25,495 nt of DNA from Pelagibacteraceae bacterium BACL5 MAG-120820-bin39 (GTDB taxonomy: Bacteria; Pseudomonadota; Alphaproteobacteria; Pelagibacterales; Pelagibacteraceae): contig LIBV01000004.1 in assembly GCA_001438335.1 (NCBI GenBank), positions 1 to 25,495 of the forward strand. Direction: 5' to 3'. Each line of letters opens with the position of its first letter. The first letter of the stretch is position 1. Positions 10,099-18,665 of this stretch are shown piece by piece. The position numbers and the translations under genes were made by a program. The notes beneath the pieces are model-generated. The model did no database searches, had not been told where the DNA came from, and saw nothing but the letters and a program-made list of their open reading frames with translations.

Positions 10099-10140
10099 AT
10101 GATATGATCTTATATTAATTGATGTTATATAAAAACTATA
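10099..10140. promoter_or_regulatory. 42-base divergent spacer expected to hold two promoters
   Basis: This short A/T-rich gap separates the divergent starts of the glycosyltransferase (minus) and the alpha/beta hydrolase (plus). It should contain signals for both, including the likely start of the long translation operon. On the minus strand ATATAAG resembles a -10 box, but I see no convincing -35. Because the gap is so short, at least one promoter must reach into the opposite coding region, or one transcript must be nearly leaderless. Confidence 0.35.
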
Positions 10141-10884
10141 ATGGCTATTTTTAGTTACTACAAAACCTCAAAAACACAAAAAATTAGATACCTAAAAATC
10201 ACAAAAAAAAACAAGACATATCTTGTTTTTTTACATGGTTTTATGTCAGATTTAGAGGGGGAAAAACCTAAAAATTTCCTAAATTTTTCAAAAAAACATG
10301 ATCTTGGCTTTTTAGCTTTAGAATACTCTGGTCATGGAAAATCTTCAGGTAAATTTATTAACGGAAATATTTCAAAGTGGAGTGAACAGACCCATTTACT
10401 CATAAAAAAAATTGTGAAGAAAAATAATTTTATTTTAATTGGCTCTAGTATGGGTGCTTGGATTTCAATAAATCAATTTAAAATTTTTAAAAATCAAATT
10501 AAAGGTTTTTTAGGAATAGGTTCAGCTCCTGAATTTTTAGAAAACCTAATGTGGAAAAAATTTACTGAAAAAATGAAGAAAGAAACAATAAATAAAGGAA
10601 TTTATCATTTAAAACATGGAAATTATGAATATCCAATTACATATCAACTAATTAAAGATGGTCGAAGAAATAAAGTTTTAAACAAACCTATAAATATAAA
10701 AACTAAAGTTACCATGGTCCATGGAGAAAAAGATGAGGTAGTCCCCGTATCTTATTCAAAAAAAGTTTTAAAAATTTTCCCTAAGGCTAAAAAAAAAATG
10801 ATTGTCATCAAAAATGGGGATCATAGTCTTTCGACTAAAAAATGGCTTAAAATAATAATAAAAGAATTAAAGGAACTTATCTAA
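10141..10884 (+). CDS. Alpha/beta-fold hydrolase (serine hydrolase), substrate unknown
   Basis: The 247-residue product has a complete alpha/beta-hydrolase active site: oxyanion-hole motif HGFMSD (32-37), nucleophile S103 in GSSMG (101-105), acid D198 in HGEKDEVVP and base H228 in GDHSLS. EYSGHGKSSG (61-70) is also typical of the fold. It is soluble, without a signal peptide. The family includes esterases, thioesterases and depalmitoylase-like ABHD10 relatives; the sequence does not settle the substrate. Lysine is very frequent (47 of 247 residues, about 19 percent), reflecting local A-richness. ATG is the natural start. It is divergent from the glycosyltransferase, and its stop overlaps the gltB stop on the other strand by four bases. 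Confidence 0.85.
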   Translation: MAIFSYYKTSKTQKIRYLKITKKNKTYLVFLHGFMSDLEGEKPKNFLNFSKKHDLGFLALEYSGHGKSSGKFINGNISKWSEQTHLLIKKIVKKNNFILIGSSMGAWISINQFKIFKNQIKGFLGIGSAPEFLENLMWKKFTEKMKKETINKGIYHLKHGNYEYPITYQLIKDGRRNKVLNKPINIKTKVTMVHGEKDEVVPVSYSKKVLKIFPKAKKKMIVIKNGDHSLSTKKWLKIIIKELKELI

Positions 10885-13800
10885 CTAACTTCTTTAATAC
10901 TTGGTTTTAATGTTATTGGATTTTTTAATTTATTTACCATTTCTTTAGGACAAATTTGAACAAAATTTTTTATTTCTTCTTCAAAGTTTTCAATTATTTT
11001 TTTGGATAAATTTGAATTTGTTTCATTGAAATGTTGTGTTACTAAATCCTTTAAGTAATTTATCCAATAATTTGTTTCTACATTTTGCCAAATAATTGAC
11101 TCAGGATTTGCTTTTTTTTCAAATTGATTATTTACATCATAAACAAAAGCCATCCCACCAGTCATTCCTGCGCCAAAATTATCTCCTACGTCACCTAGAA
11201 TAACGATGGTACCACCAGTCATATATTCACAACCATTTGAGTCACAACCTTCTATAACTGCAGTAGCTCCTGAGTTTCTTACTGCAAATCTTTCACCAGC
11301 TTGCCCTGCAGCAAATAAATTACCTGAGGTAGCTCCATAAAGTACTGTGTTTCCTATTATAGTATTTTCATTTGAAATTAAGTTGCTTTCATCAGAAAGC
11401 TTTATTGAAATAGTAGCTCCAGATAAGCCTTTTCCGACATAATCATTAGCATCACCTTTTAAAACTAATTTTAATCCTTTAGTTGCGAATGCTCCAAATG
11501 ATTGTCCAGCCGAACCTCTAAAATTTAATGTTAAAAAATTATTATCTAATTTTTCATTTCCATACTTTTCATATAAATGATAAGAAATTCTAGTGCCCAC
11601 TGCTCTATTAGTATTTTTAATTTCAAATTCTTCTGAAATTTTTTCAGATTGATCTAATTTTTTTTCAATTTGAGGCCAAATTTTTTGATCTAAAGTATCT
11701 GGAACGCTGTTAATTTCTTGGCTTTCACAATATCTTTTGTTTTCTCCTGGATCTGCTTGTACAAATAATGGGTTTAAATCTAAATCATCAAGATTAGGTG
11801 AGGCTTTACTAACTTGCATTAACAAATCGGTTCTTCCAATAATTTCATTTAAAGATTTAAAACCTAATTTTGCAAGAATTTCTCTCACTTCAGTGGCTAT
11901 AAATGTAAATAGATTTACAACTTTATCTGGAGTACCAGTAAATTTTTCTCTTAATTTTTCGTCTTGAGTACAAACTCCAACTGGGCAAGTATTAGAATGG
12001 CACTGTCTAACCATAATACAACCCATTGCAACTAATGCTGTTGTAGCTACACCATACTCCTCAGCACCCATCATGGCAGCAATAACAACATCTCTTCCAG
12101 TTTTTATTCCACCATCTGTTCTTAAAGTTACTTTGTGTCTTAAGTTATTTAATGTAAGAACTTGGTTAGCTTCTGTTAAACCCATTTCCCAAGGGATTCC
12201 CACATACTTAACACTTGTTTGTGGACTAGCACCGGTTCCACCATTGTGACCAGAAATTAAAATTATATCTGCTTTTGCTTTAGCTACTCCTGCAGCAATA
12301 GTACCAACACCTGATGAGGCAACTAATTTAACTCCAATTCTAGCTTTCGGATTAACTTGTTTAAGATCATAAATTAATTGAGCCAAGTCTTCGATTGAAT
12401 AAATATCATGATGAGGTGGTGGTGAAATTAATGTTACTCCAGGTGTAGAATGCCTTAATTTTGCAATCTCCTCCGTTACCTTAAAACCTGGTAATTGACC
12501 ACCTTCACCTGGCTTTGCTCCTTGAGCTATTTTAATTTCAATTTCATTGCAGTTATTTAAATAATTTATTGTTACCCCAAATCTCGCAGAAGCTATTTGT
12601 TTAACTCTTGAATTTGCTGTATCCCCACTATCCATAACTTTAAATCTAGCTTCATCTTCTCCACCTTCTCCACTACATGAGGCTCCTTTAATTCTATTCA
12701 TTCCAATGGCTAGAGTTTCGTGAGCTTCTTTAGACAAAGCTCCATGAGACATACTTCCACTTCCAAATCTTTTTAAAATATTTTCAATTGGTTCAACTTC
12801 TGAAATATCAATAGGTGCAGTTAGTTTTTTTTTTCTAAAATCTATTAAATCTCTTAGATTAATTGGTGGTAAATTATAGATGCCTTGTGCATATTTTTTA
12901 TAAGCTTCATAAGAATTTGATCCTACAGCACTTTGCAATAAATGAATTAATTTTCCTTGATACTGATGTGTTTCTCCATTTTTTCTGTATCTATATATTC
13001 CACCAATTGGCAAGATAGTATCTGTGCTTTCAAAGGCTTCTTTATGTATTCCTCTAATCTTTTTTTCAATACCTGTTAATCCAATTCCAGAAATTTTAGA
13101 AACTACACCAGGAAAATAGTCAGCCACAATAGTTCTACTTAAACCTACAGTTTCAAAGTTACATCCACCTCTATAAGAACTTAAAACTGATATACCCATT
13201 TTAGACATTATTTTTAATAGTCCAGCATTTACAGATTTAATGTATCTTTCTACACAGTCATCAAAACTGAATTGTCCAAATAATTTTTTTTCATATCTTT
13301 GATATAGACTATCAAATGCTAAATAAGGATTTACAGTAGTAGCACCTACTCCTATCAAAGTAGCAAATGAGTGTGTGTCTAGCGCTTCACCCGACTGTAC
13401 GTTTATCGACACATATCCTCTTAATTTTTTTTGAATCAAAAAGGTATTAATTGCTCCAACACATAACAACATTGGTATTGGAAGTTTAGTATCTGATAAA
13501 TTTTTATCACTTAAAATTAATTGAGTAACACCTTGTCTTACTGCAATTTCTGCATCTTTTTGAATTTTATCAATAGAGTCAGATAGATTCTCTTTTTCAT
13601 CAAATGTACAATCAATTACTATAGAATTTTTACCGAAATAATTGATGAATTTATCAAATTGAGTGTTGGACAAAATTGGACTATTCAACACATAAATATT
13701 TTCTTTCGTTAAAGTGTCAAAATTTAGAATGTTACCTAGATTACCAAATCTAGTTTTTAAACTCATGACCTTACTTTCTCTGAGTGAATCAATAGGAGGA

Positions 13801-15386
13801 TTTGTAACTTGGCTAAAATTTTGTCTAAAGAAATGATAAAGAGGACGATATTTATCTGACAATACAGCTAAGGGTGTATCATCACCCATAGAGCCTGTAG
13901 CTTCTTTGGCATCCTCTGCCATAGGATGAAGAATTAATTCTAAGTCTTCTAGACTAACTCCAAAAGTATATTGTCTTCTTCTAAGATCATCTCCAGAGAA
14001 AATATTTTTTTCATTAGAAATTGTTAATTTTTCATCTAAATCGACAATCTGAGAATTGAAATGTTTATATTCTTTAGCTAAATAATCTTTAATTTTATCA
14101 TTAGTAAAAATCTTTCCTTTTTCAATTCTAACTCCAATTATTTCTCCAGGACCTAATCTACCTTTTGATAAAATCTTTTTTTCATTCAACTCAATCATTC
14201 CAGTTTCTGACCCTGCAAAAAGCAATTTATCTTTTGTGATTGCGTATCTAAGTGGTCTCAAACCATTTCTATCATTTGCAGCAATAACCCATTCATTGTC
14301 AGTAGCTGCTATTGCAGCTGGTCCATCCCATGGTTCCATAGTGCTATTTAAAAAATTAAATAATTGCTGGTGATCTTTTGGTAAAGTTTTACTTTTTTTT
14401 GACCAAGCATCAGGTACTAACATCAATTTTGCTAACGGTGCAGGTTGACCCGATATATTTAAAAGTTCAAATACATTATCTAGGGCAGCTGAATCTGAGG
14501 TACCTTGCTGAATAACAGGTTTAAGATTTTCAATATTTTCAAATAAAGGACTGTTCATTTCTTGCTCATGAACTTTCATCCAATTTTTATTTCCTCTAAA
14601 TGTATTTATCTCACCATTGTGTGCAATTGCTCTGAAAGGTTGAGCCAAATTCCAGCTAGGAGCAGTATTAGTTGAAAACCTCTGATGAAAAATTGCGTAT
14701 CTTGAAATAAACCTTTCATCTTTAAGATCTAAGTAAAAATCTGCTATTGCCTCTGCAAGGAACATTCCTTTATAAATAATTGATTTAGAACTTAGTGAAC
14801 AAATATAAAAATTGTTTAATGATATTTTAAAAGCTTGATTTTCAATTTTTCTTCTTGTTTCATAAATCTTTCGCTCAAGTTCTTTATTTAATAAATCTGG
14901 ATCATTTGATTTGAATAACACTTGAATAATTTCAGGCATTGTTTGAAGGGCTTTTTCCCCTAGCACTTTTGGATTTACCGGAACCTGTCTCCAACCATAA
15001 ATGCTAAAATTATTTTTAGTTAATTCACTTTCGACAATTGTTTTACAACTTTCTTGTGCTGAATAATCATTTCTTGGCAAAAAGATCATTCCAACACAAA
15101 TCTCTGAATTGTCATGGAAATGTCCTGTAACTTCAATTTTCTCAATAAAAAAATCTTTGGGAATTTCTACATGAATACCAGCTCCATCGCCGGTTTTTCC
15201 GTCTGCATCTACTGCTCCTCTATGCCAAACTGCTTTTAATGCTTCAATGCCATATTCTACAACTTTTCTAGATTTTTTACCCTCAGTGGATGCAATTAAA
15301 CCAACACCACAAGCATCATGCTCCATCTCTTCTGAGTAAACATGATTTTTTTTTAATAAATCTAAATTTTTATTATATCTTTTCAC
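10881..15386 (-). CDS. gltB: Glutamate synthase (NADPH) large subunit
   Basis: The large GOGAT subunit splits glutamine and channels ammonia to 2-oxoglutarate to make glutamate. The 1501-residue precursor has a short propeptide ending before C26 (HDACGVG), the N-terminal nucleophile of the class II glutaminase domain (about 26-430). A central domain follows, then the FMN synthase domain (about 850-1230) and the C-terminal GXGXG beta-helix (about 1280-1480; GATSGNLFAAGQAGERFAVR). The 3Fe-4S ligands are C1123, C1129 and C1134 (CIMVRQCHSNTC), with the usual 6/5 spacing. The start codon is GTG and overlaps the gltD stop as TAGTG, so translation is probably coupled. The gltD-gltB order is the reverse of E. 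coli. Confidence 0.97.
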   Translation of the reverse strand: MKRYNKNLDLLKKNHVYSEEMEHDACGVGLIASTEGKKSRKVVEYGIEALKAVWHRGAVDADGKTGDGAGIHVEIPKDFFIEKIEVTGHFHDNSEICVGMIFLPRNDYSAQESCKTIVESELTKNNFSIYGWRQVPVNPKVLGEKALQTMPEIIQVLFKSNDPDLLNKELERKIYETRRKIENQAFKISLNNFYICSLSSKSIIYKGMFLAEAIADFYLDLKDERFISRYAIFHQRFSTNTAPSWNLAQPFRAIAHNGEINTFRGNKNWMKVHEQEMNSPLFENIENLKPVIQQGTSDSAALDNVFELLNISGQPAPLAKLMLVPDAWSKKSKTLPKDHQQLFNFLNSTMEPWDGPAAIAATDNEWVIAANDRNGLRPLRYAITKDKLLFAGSETGMIELNEKKILSKGRLGPGEIIGVRIEKGKIFTNDKIKDYLAKEYKHFNSQIVDLDEKLTISNEKNIFSGDDLRRRQYTFGVSLEDLELILHPMAEDAKEATGSMGDDTPLAVLSDKYRPLYHFFRQNFSQVTNPPIDSLRESKVMSLKTRFGNLGNILNFDTLTKENIYVLNSPILSNTQFDKFINYFGKNSIVIDCTFDEKENLSDSIDKIQKDAEIAVRQGVTQLILSDKNLSDTKLPIPMLLCVGAINTFLIQKKLRGYVSINVQSGEALDTHSFATLIGVGATTVNPYLAFDSLYQRYEKKLFGQFSFDDCVERYIKSVNAGLLKIMSKMGISVLSSYRGGCNFETVGLSRTIVADYFPGVVSKISGIGLTGIEKKIRGIHKEAFESTDTILPIGGIYRYRKNGETHQYQGKLIHLLQSAVGSNSYEAYKKYAQGIYNLPPINLRDLIDFRKKKLTAPIDISEVEPIENILKRFGSGSMSHGALSKEAHETLAIGMNRIKGASCSGEGGEDEARFKVMDSGDTANSRVKQIASARFGVTINYLNNCNEIEIKIAQGAKPGEGGQLPGFKVTEEIAKLRHSTPGVTLISPPPHHDIYSIEDLAQLIYDLKQVNPKARIGVKLVASSGVGTIAAGVAKAKADIILISGHNGGTGASPQTSVKYVGIPWEMGLTEANQVLTLNNLRHKVTLRTDGGIKTGRDVVIAAMMGAEEYGVATTALVAMGCIMVRQCHSNTCPVGVCTQDEKLREKFTGTPDKVVNLFTFIATEVREILAKLGFKSLNEIIGRTDLLMQVSKASPNLDDLDLNPLFVQADPGENKRYCESQEINSVPDTLDQKIWPQIEKKLDQSEKISEEFEIKNTNRAVGTRISYHLYEKYGNEKLDNNFLTLNFRGSAGQSFGAFATKGLKLVLKGDANDYVGKGLSGATISIKLSDESNLISNENTIIGNTVLYGATSGNLFAAGQAGERFAVRNSGATAVIEGCDSNGCEYMTGGTIVILGDVGDNFGAGMTGGMAFVYDVNNQFEKKANPESIIWQNVETNYWINYLKDLVTQHFNETNSNLSKKIIENFEEEIKNFVQICPKEMVNKLKNPITLKPSIKEVS

Positions 15387-16825
15387 TAAGCTACTTTTTG
15401 TTGTTTTAAATTTTTATTTTCTAAATAATCTTTGATGGACTTTGCTACATCTCTACCATCTTTTATTGCCCAAACGACAAGTGATGCTCCCCTTACAATA
15501 TCTCCAGCTGCAAAAACTCCTTTTAAATTTGTTTCCATCGTATCGAAATCGATTTTTACAGTGCCCCATTTTGAAACCTGTAAATCATTACAATCAAACA
15601 AAGTTGGTAAATCCTCTGGATCAAAACCAAGAGCTTTTATTACCATATCTGCTTTTACTTCAAAATCTGAACCATTTTGTATCTCAGGTTTTCTTCTACC
15701 CGACTCATCAGGTTCACCTAGTTTAATTTTATTCACTATTAATTTTTCAATTTTGTTTGTCCCCTTAAACTCTTTAGGACTAGATAACCAAACGAAGTCA
15801 ACTCCTTCCTCTTCTGCATTTGCAACTTCTCTTGCTGAGCCAGGCATATTTTCTTTATCTCTTCGATATAAACATTTTACAGATTTAGCTTTTTGTCTAA
15901 TAGATGTTCTTACACAATCCATTGCTGTATCTCCTCCTCCAATTACGACAACATCTTTTCCTTCAGCATTCAAAGTGCCTCTGTCAAATAATTCAACTTT
16001 ATCACCTAAACCTTTTTTATTTGATGCTGTTAAAAAATCCATTGCTGGAAAAATATTATTTAAATCATTTCCTGGTAGATCTATTTCTCTAGCTTTATAA
16101 ACACCTGTGGCAATTAATATTGCATCATGTTTTTTTCTTAATTGATCTAGTGATGCATCTTTTCCTACTTCAAAATTTTGAATGAATTCAATTCCACCTT
16201 CTTCTAAAAGTTTTGTTCTTCTCTCAACTACAAATTTTTCTAATTTAAAATTAGGAATTCCATAAATTAATAAACCTCCAGCTCTATCGTATCGGTCATA
16301 AATTGTTATTTTGTATCCTTGTTTTCTTAATTCCTCTGCTGCAGCTAAACCAGCTGGACCAGCACCAATTATTCCAACACTTTGATTTTTTTCATTTTTT
16401 AATTCTATGGGTTTAACCCAGCCATTTTCCCAAGCAGTATCTGTTATAAATTTTTCTATTGATCCAATTGTAACGGTTCCATGACCTGATTGTTCTATTA
16501 CGCAGTTTCCTTCACACAATCTATCTTGAGGGCAAATTCTTCCACAAACCTCTGGCATATTATTTGTACTTTGAGATAGCTCGTATGCCTCTTTTAATCT
16601 TCCCTCGGCAGTTAATTTAAGCCAATCAGGAATATTATTACTTAACGGGCAATGCACCTGACAAAAAGGAACTCCACACTGTGAACATCTGCTAGACTGT
16701 TCAGTTGCTTTTTCATTAATAAATTCTTTATAAATCTCACCAAAATCTTTTTTTCTGTTCTCAACTTCTCTTTTAGGTGGAGTTTGTTGACCTATATCAA
16801 CGAATTTTAACATTTTTTCAGACAT
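15386..16825 (-). CDS. gltD: Glutamate synthase (NADPH) small subunit
   Basis: The small GOGAT subunit takes electrons from NADPH through FAD and iron-sulphur clusters to GltB. The 479-residue product is of normal length. The N-terminal cluster cysteines are C47, C50, C55, C59 and C94, C98, C104, C108 (SRCSQCGVPFCQVHCP and CGRICPQDRLCEGNC). The FAD-binding GIIGAGPAG is at 151-159, the NADPH-binding VVVIGGGDTAMD at 292-303, and a C-terminal FAAGDIVRGASLVVWAI motif is near 440-456. Related oxidoreductases (such as PreT-like proteins) share this fold, but the adjoining gltB settles the identity. The ATG at 16823-16825 has no strong SD. It is first in the gltDB operon, behind the 182-base spacer with a dyad. 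Confidence 0.97.
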   Translation of the reverse strand: MSEKMLKFVDIGQQTPPKREVENRKKDFGEIYKEFINEKATEQSSRCSQCGVPFCQVHCPLSNNIPDWLKLTAEGRLKEAYELSQSTNNMPEVCGRICPQDRLCEGNCVIEQSGHGTVTIGSIEKFITDTAWENGWVKPIELKNEKNQSVGIIGAGPAGLAAAEELRKQGYKITIYDRYDRAGGLLIYGIPNFKLEKFVVERRTKLLEEGGIEFIQNFEVGKDASLDQLRKKHDAILIATGVYKAREIDLPGNDLNNIFPAMDFLTASNKKGLGDKVELFDRGTLNAEGKDVVVIGGGDTAMDCVRTSIRQKAKSVKCLYRRDKENMPGSAREVANAEEEGVDFVWLSSPKEFKGTNKIEKLIVNKIKLGEPDESGRRKPEIQNGSDFEVKADMVIKALGFDPEDLPTLFDCNDLQVSKWGTVKIDFDTMETNLKGVFAAGDIVRGASLVVWAIKDGRDVAKSIKDYLENKNLKQQKVA

Positions 16826-17007
16826 AAAATTTTAGTTTTAAGGCAAGTTATATATTGATTATGTTAAATAAAGCATAAAATAGGTCAGTTATTATGACCT
16901 TAATTAAGATTTTATCGGTAAAAAATCACATAAATTTATTTTTTGCATAGCTCATATTCTTAAATCGAATTGTTTTACATAAATAATTTTTAAGTTACGA
17001 CACATAG
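16826..17007. promoter_or_regulatory. Divergent regulatory region between gltD and uppP
   Basis: This 182-base A/T-rich spacer separates the 5' ends of gltD (minus) and uppP (plus), so it should carry both promoters. Toward gltD I see the -35-like CTGACC (16882-16887, within the dyad) and A/T-rich -10-like sequence such as CATAAT about 19 bases further on. For uppP no convincing -35/-10 pair stands out. No riboswitch-like fold was recognised. Confidence 0.5.
16882..16900. promoter_or_regulatory. 19-base dyad (AGGTCA-N7-TGACCT), candidate gltDB operator
   Basis: The six-base arms AGGTCA (16882-16887) and TGACCT (16895-16900) are perfect inverted repeats around a 7-base A/T-rich spacer. The centre is about 66 bases upstream of the gltD ATG and overlaps a -35-like hexamer for gltD. 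It is G/C-rich relative to its surroundings. The geometry suits a dimeric helix-turn-helix regulator. Which regulator binds, and whether it acts on gltD, uppP or both, cannot be told from sequence. Confidence 0.4.
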
Positions 17008-17772
17008 ATGTTTCAAAATATTATAGAAATTTTAATTTTATCTATAGTTCAAGGTGTATCAGAATTTTTACCTATAAGCTCATCCGCCCACCTAATAGTT
17101 ATTGAAAGTCTATATGAGTTTAAAAATAGCTCACTTCTTATAGATGTAAGTTTACATCTAGGGTCTTTAACGGCTATTGCATTTTTTTTTCGCAAAGATC
17201 TTTTGGATTTAAAAAATAACCGACATTTATTAACTCTAATATTAATTGGATCTTTGCCCGTTATTATCGTTGGATTTATTCTATACCAAACAGGAGCAAT
17301 AAATTACTTAAGAGATATAAAAGTTATTGCATGGACAACATTGATATTTGGGGTCTTATTATTCATTGCTGATAAAAGTAATTTCGATAAAAAACTTTCA
17401 AGCAACTTAAATTTGAAAACAATTTTATTCATTGGTTTATTTCAAATTTTATCTTTAATACCTGGAGTTAGTAGGGCTGGTATAACAATTACAGCTGCAA
17501 GAATTTTAAAATTTAATCGAGTAGACTCTAGCAAAATTTCATTTCTACTATCTATACCAGCATTGGGCGGTGCAAGTTTTTTAGGTCTAAAAGATATAAT
17601 TAAACAGCCCTTGGAATTTAATTACTTAATAATTTTAGCTATTATAACTTCTTTTGTTTTTTCTTATATGACGGTCAAATTTTTTTTAATTTATATTAAT
17701 AAATTTTCAATGAATGTCTTTGTAATTTATCGAATATTTGTTGCAGTAATATTATTTTTAATAATTTATTAA
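17008..17772 (+). CDS. uppP: Undecaprenyl-diphosphatase (BacA/UppP)
   Basis: This integral membrane enzyme removes a phosphate from undecaprenyl diphosphate to regenerate the lipid carrier for peptidoglycan and surface glycans; overexpression gives bacitracin resistance in E. coli. The 254-residue protein is strongly hydrophobic, with multiple membrane segments. It has both signature motifs: QGVSEFLPISSSAHL (15-29), with E19 and H28, and LIPGVSRAGITI (about 150-161), with the conserved arginine. The first of the two glutamates known in E. coli (E17) is Gln15 here, which I recall as common in this family. ATG was chosen because it precedes the first membrane segment by a few residues. It ends two bases before the stop of the convergent DMT gene. 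Confidence 0.95.
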   Translation: MFQNIIEILILSIVQGVSEFLPISSSAHLIVIESLYEFKNSSLLIDVSLHLGSLTAIAFFFRKDLLDLKNNRHLLTLILIGSLPVIIVGFILYQTGAINYLRDIKVIAWTTLIFGVLLFIADKSNFDKKLSSNLNLKTILFIGLFQILSLIPGVSRAGITITAARILKFNRVDSSKISFLLSIPALGGASFLGLKDIIKQPLEFNYLIILAIITSFVFSYMTVKFFLIYINKFSMNVFVIYRIFVAVILFLIIY

Positions 17773-17774
17773 TA

Positions 17775-18662
17775 TTAATTTTTTTTTAAAATTGGTAAAA
17801 GTTGGGACAATAAAACTCCACTTAATATAAAAAAACATCCCATCAAGTTATTCATATCTAAAATTTGACTCAGTAAATACCAAGCTGCAATTGTTGCAAA
17901 TACACCCTCTAATGAAAAAATAATTGCAGCTGGAGCAGGAGAAATATTTTCTTGAGCATAAATTTGTAAAACAAAAGCTAGACCACCTGATAATACGCCA
18001 GCATATAAAATTTGAAATTTTTCCTCTAATATATTTATTAAAATAAAATCTTCATAAACTAGAGCTATAATAAAAGAAAAAAATGCAACTATAATTGTTT
18101 GAAGTGCACCAATAGTAAGAGGTAAATTATATTTTTTAATTATAATTCCTGTAAAAATTATATGAGTACTCCAGAAAAAAGCTCCTAATAATACTAGGCT
18201 ATCCCCCATCCTAACAGTGGCATCATAAAAATTAGTTAATAGATAACCGCCTATCACACACAAAAGGACTGAGGGCCAAACACTCCAATGAATATCTTTC
18301 TTGTGTAAAAAAAAAACAAGAATTGGAACCATTGGAACATAAAAAATTGTAAAAAATGCTGCATTTGCAACATCTGTATATAAAAGAGCCACTTGTTGTA
18401 ATGCTGAGCCTAAAAACAATGATAACCCAATTAAAAAAATAAGTATTTTAAAGCTCTTTTTATCTTTTTTAATTATCGTATTAATTTTTTTTCTCTCAAA
18501 AAAAAATATTAAAGGAGCTAATGCTAAAAAACCAACAAAGAATCTAACTGCATTAAAAGTGAAAGGACCAATATTGTCCATACCAGTGTCTTGAGCGATA
18601 AATGTTGTTCCCCAGATGAAAGTACATAGCAAGGCACTAAATAAAGACATCGATTTTGACAT
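17775..18662 (-). CDS. EamA/DMT-family membrane transporter, substrate unknown
   Basis: The 295-residue product is an inner-membrane protein of the drug/metabolite transporter superfamily, with about ten hydrophobic segments in two EamA repeats. The first repeat begins near residue 5 with LFSALLCTFIWGTTFIAQD and includes FNAVRFFVGFLALAPLIFFF. The second begins near 148 (GDSLVLLGAFFWSTHIIFTG) and contains AGVLSGGLAFVLQIYAQE and PAPAAIIFSLEGVFATIAAW. Members export amino acids, nucleobases or other metabolites, or take them up; the sequence does not show which. It starts 3 bases after the aceF stop, so it is probably the last gene of the aceE-aceF operon and could move a metabolite tied to pyruvate, but that is speculation. 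Confidence 0.9.
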   Translation of the reverse strand: MSKSMSLFSALLCTFIWGTTFIAQDTGMDNIGPFTFNAVRFFVGFLALAPLIFFFERKKINTIIKKDKKSFKILIFLIGLSLFLGSALQQVALLYTDVANAAFFTIFYVPMVPILVFFLHKKDIHWSVWPSVLLCVIGGYLLTNFYDATVRMGDSLVLLGAFFWSTHIIFTGIIIKKYNLPLTIGALQTIIVAFFSFIIALVYEDFILINILEEKFQILYAGVLSGGLAFVLQIYAQENISPAPAAIIFSLEGVFATIAAWYLLSQILDMNNLMGCFFILSGVLLSQLLPILKKN

Positions 18663-18665
18663 AGT

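Noticed and set aside
15432..16100. Long open frame (222 codons) on the plus strand opposite gltD
   Set aside because: It lies entirely antisense to an unmistakable gltD, has no recognisable motif, and arises from codon bias of the real gene. Shorter antisense frames at 11737-11967, 15442-15726, 15904-16092, 21813-22016 and 22743-23003 were rejected for the same reason.
16894..16950. 18-codon ORF (MTLIKILSVKN...) upstream of uppP
   Set aside because: It is very short, has no SD, begins inside the dyad, and has no feature beyond chance in A/T-rich DNA.
17050..17053. Gln15 in UppP where E. coli has a functional glutamate (E17), considered as loss of activity
   Set aside because: The QG(V/I)xEFLPISSSAHL form is, to my knowledge, common in active members of the family, and E19, H28 and the second motif arginine are kept.
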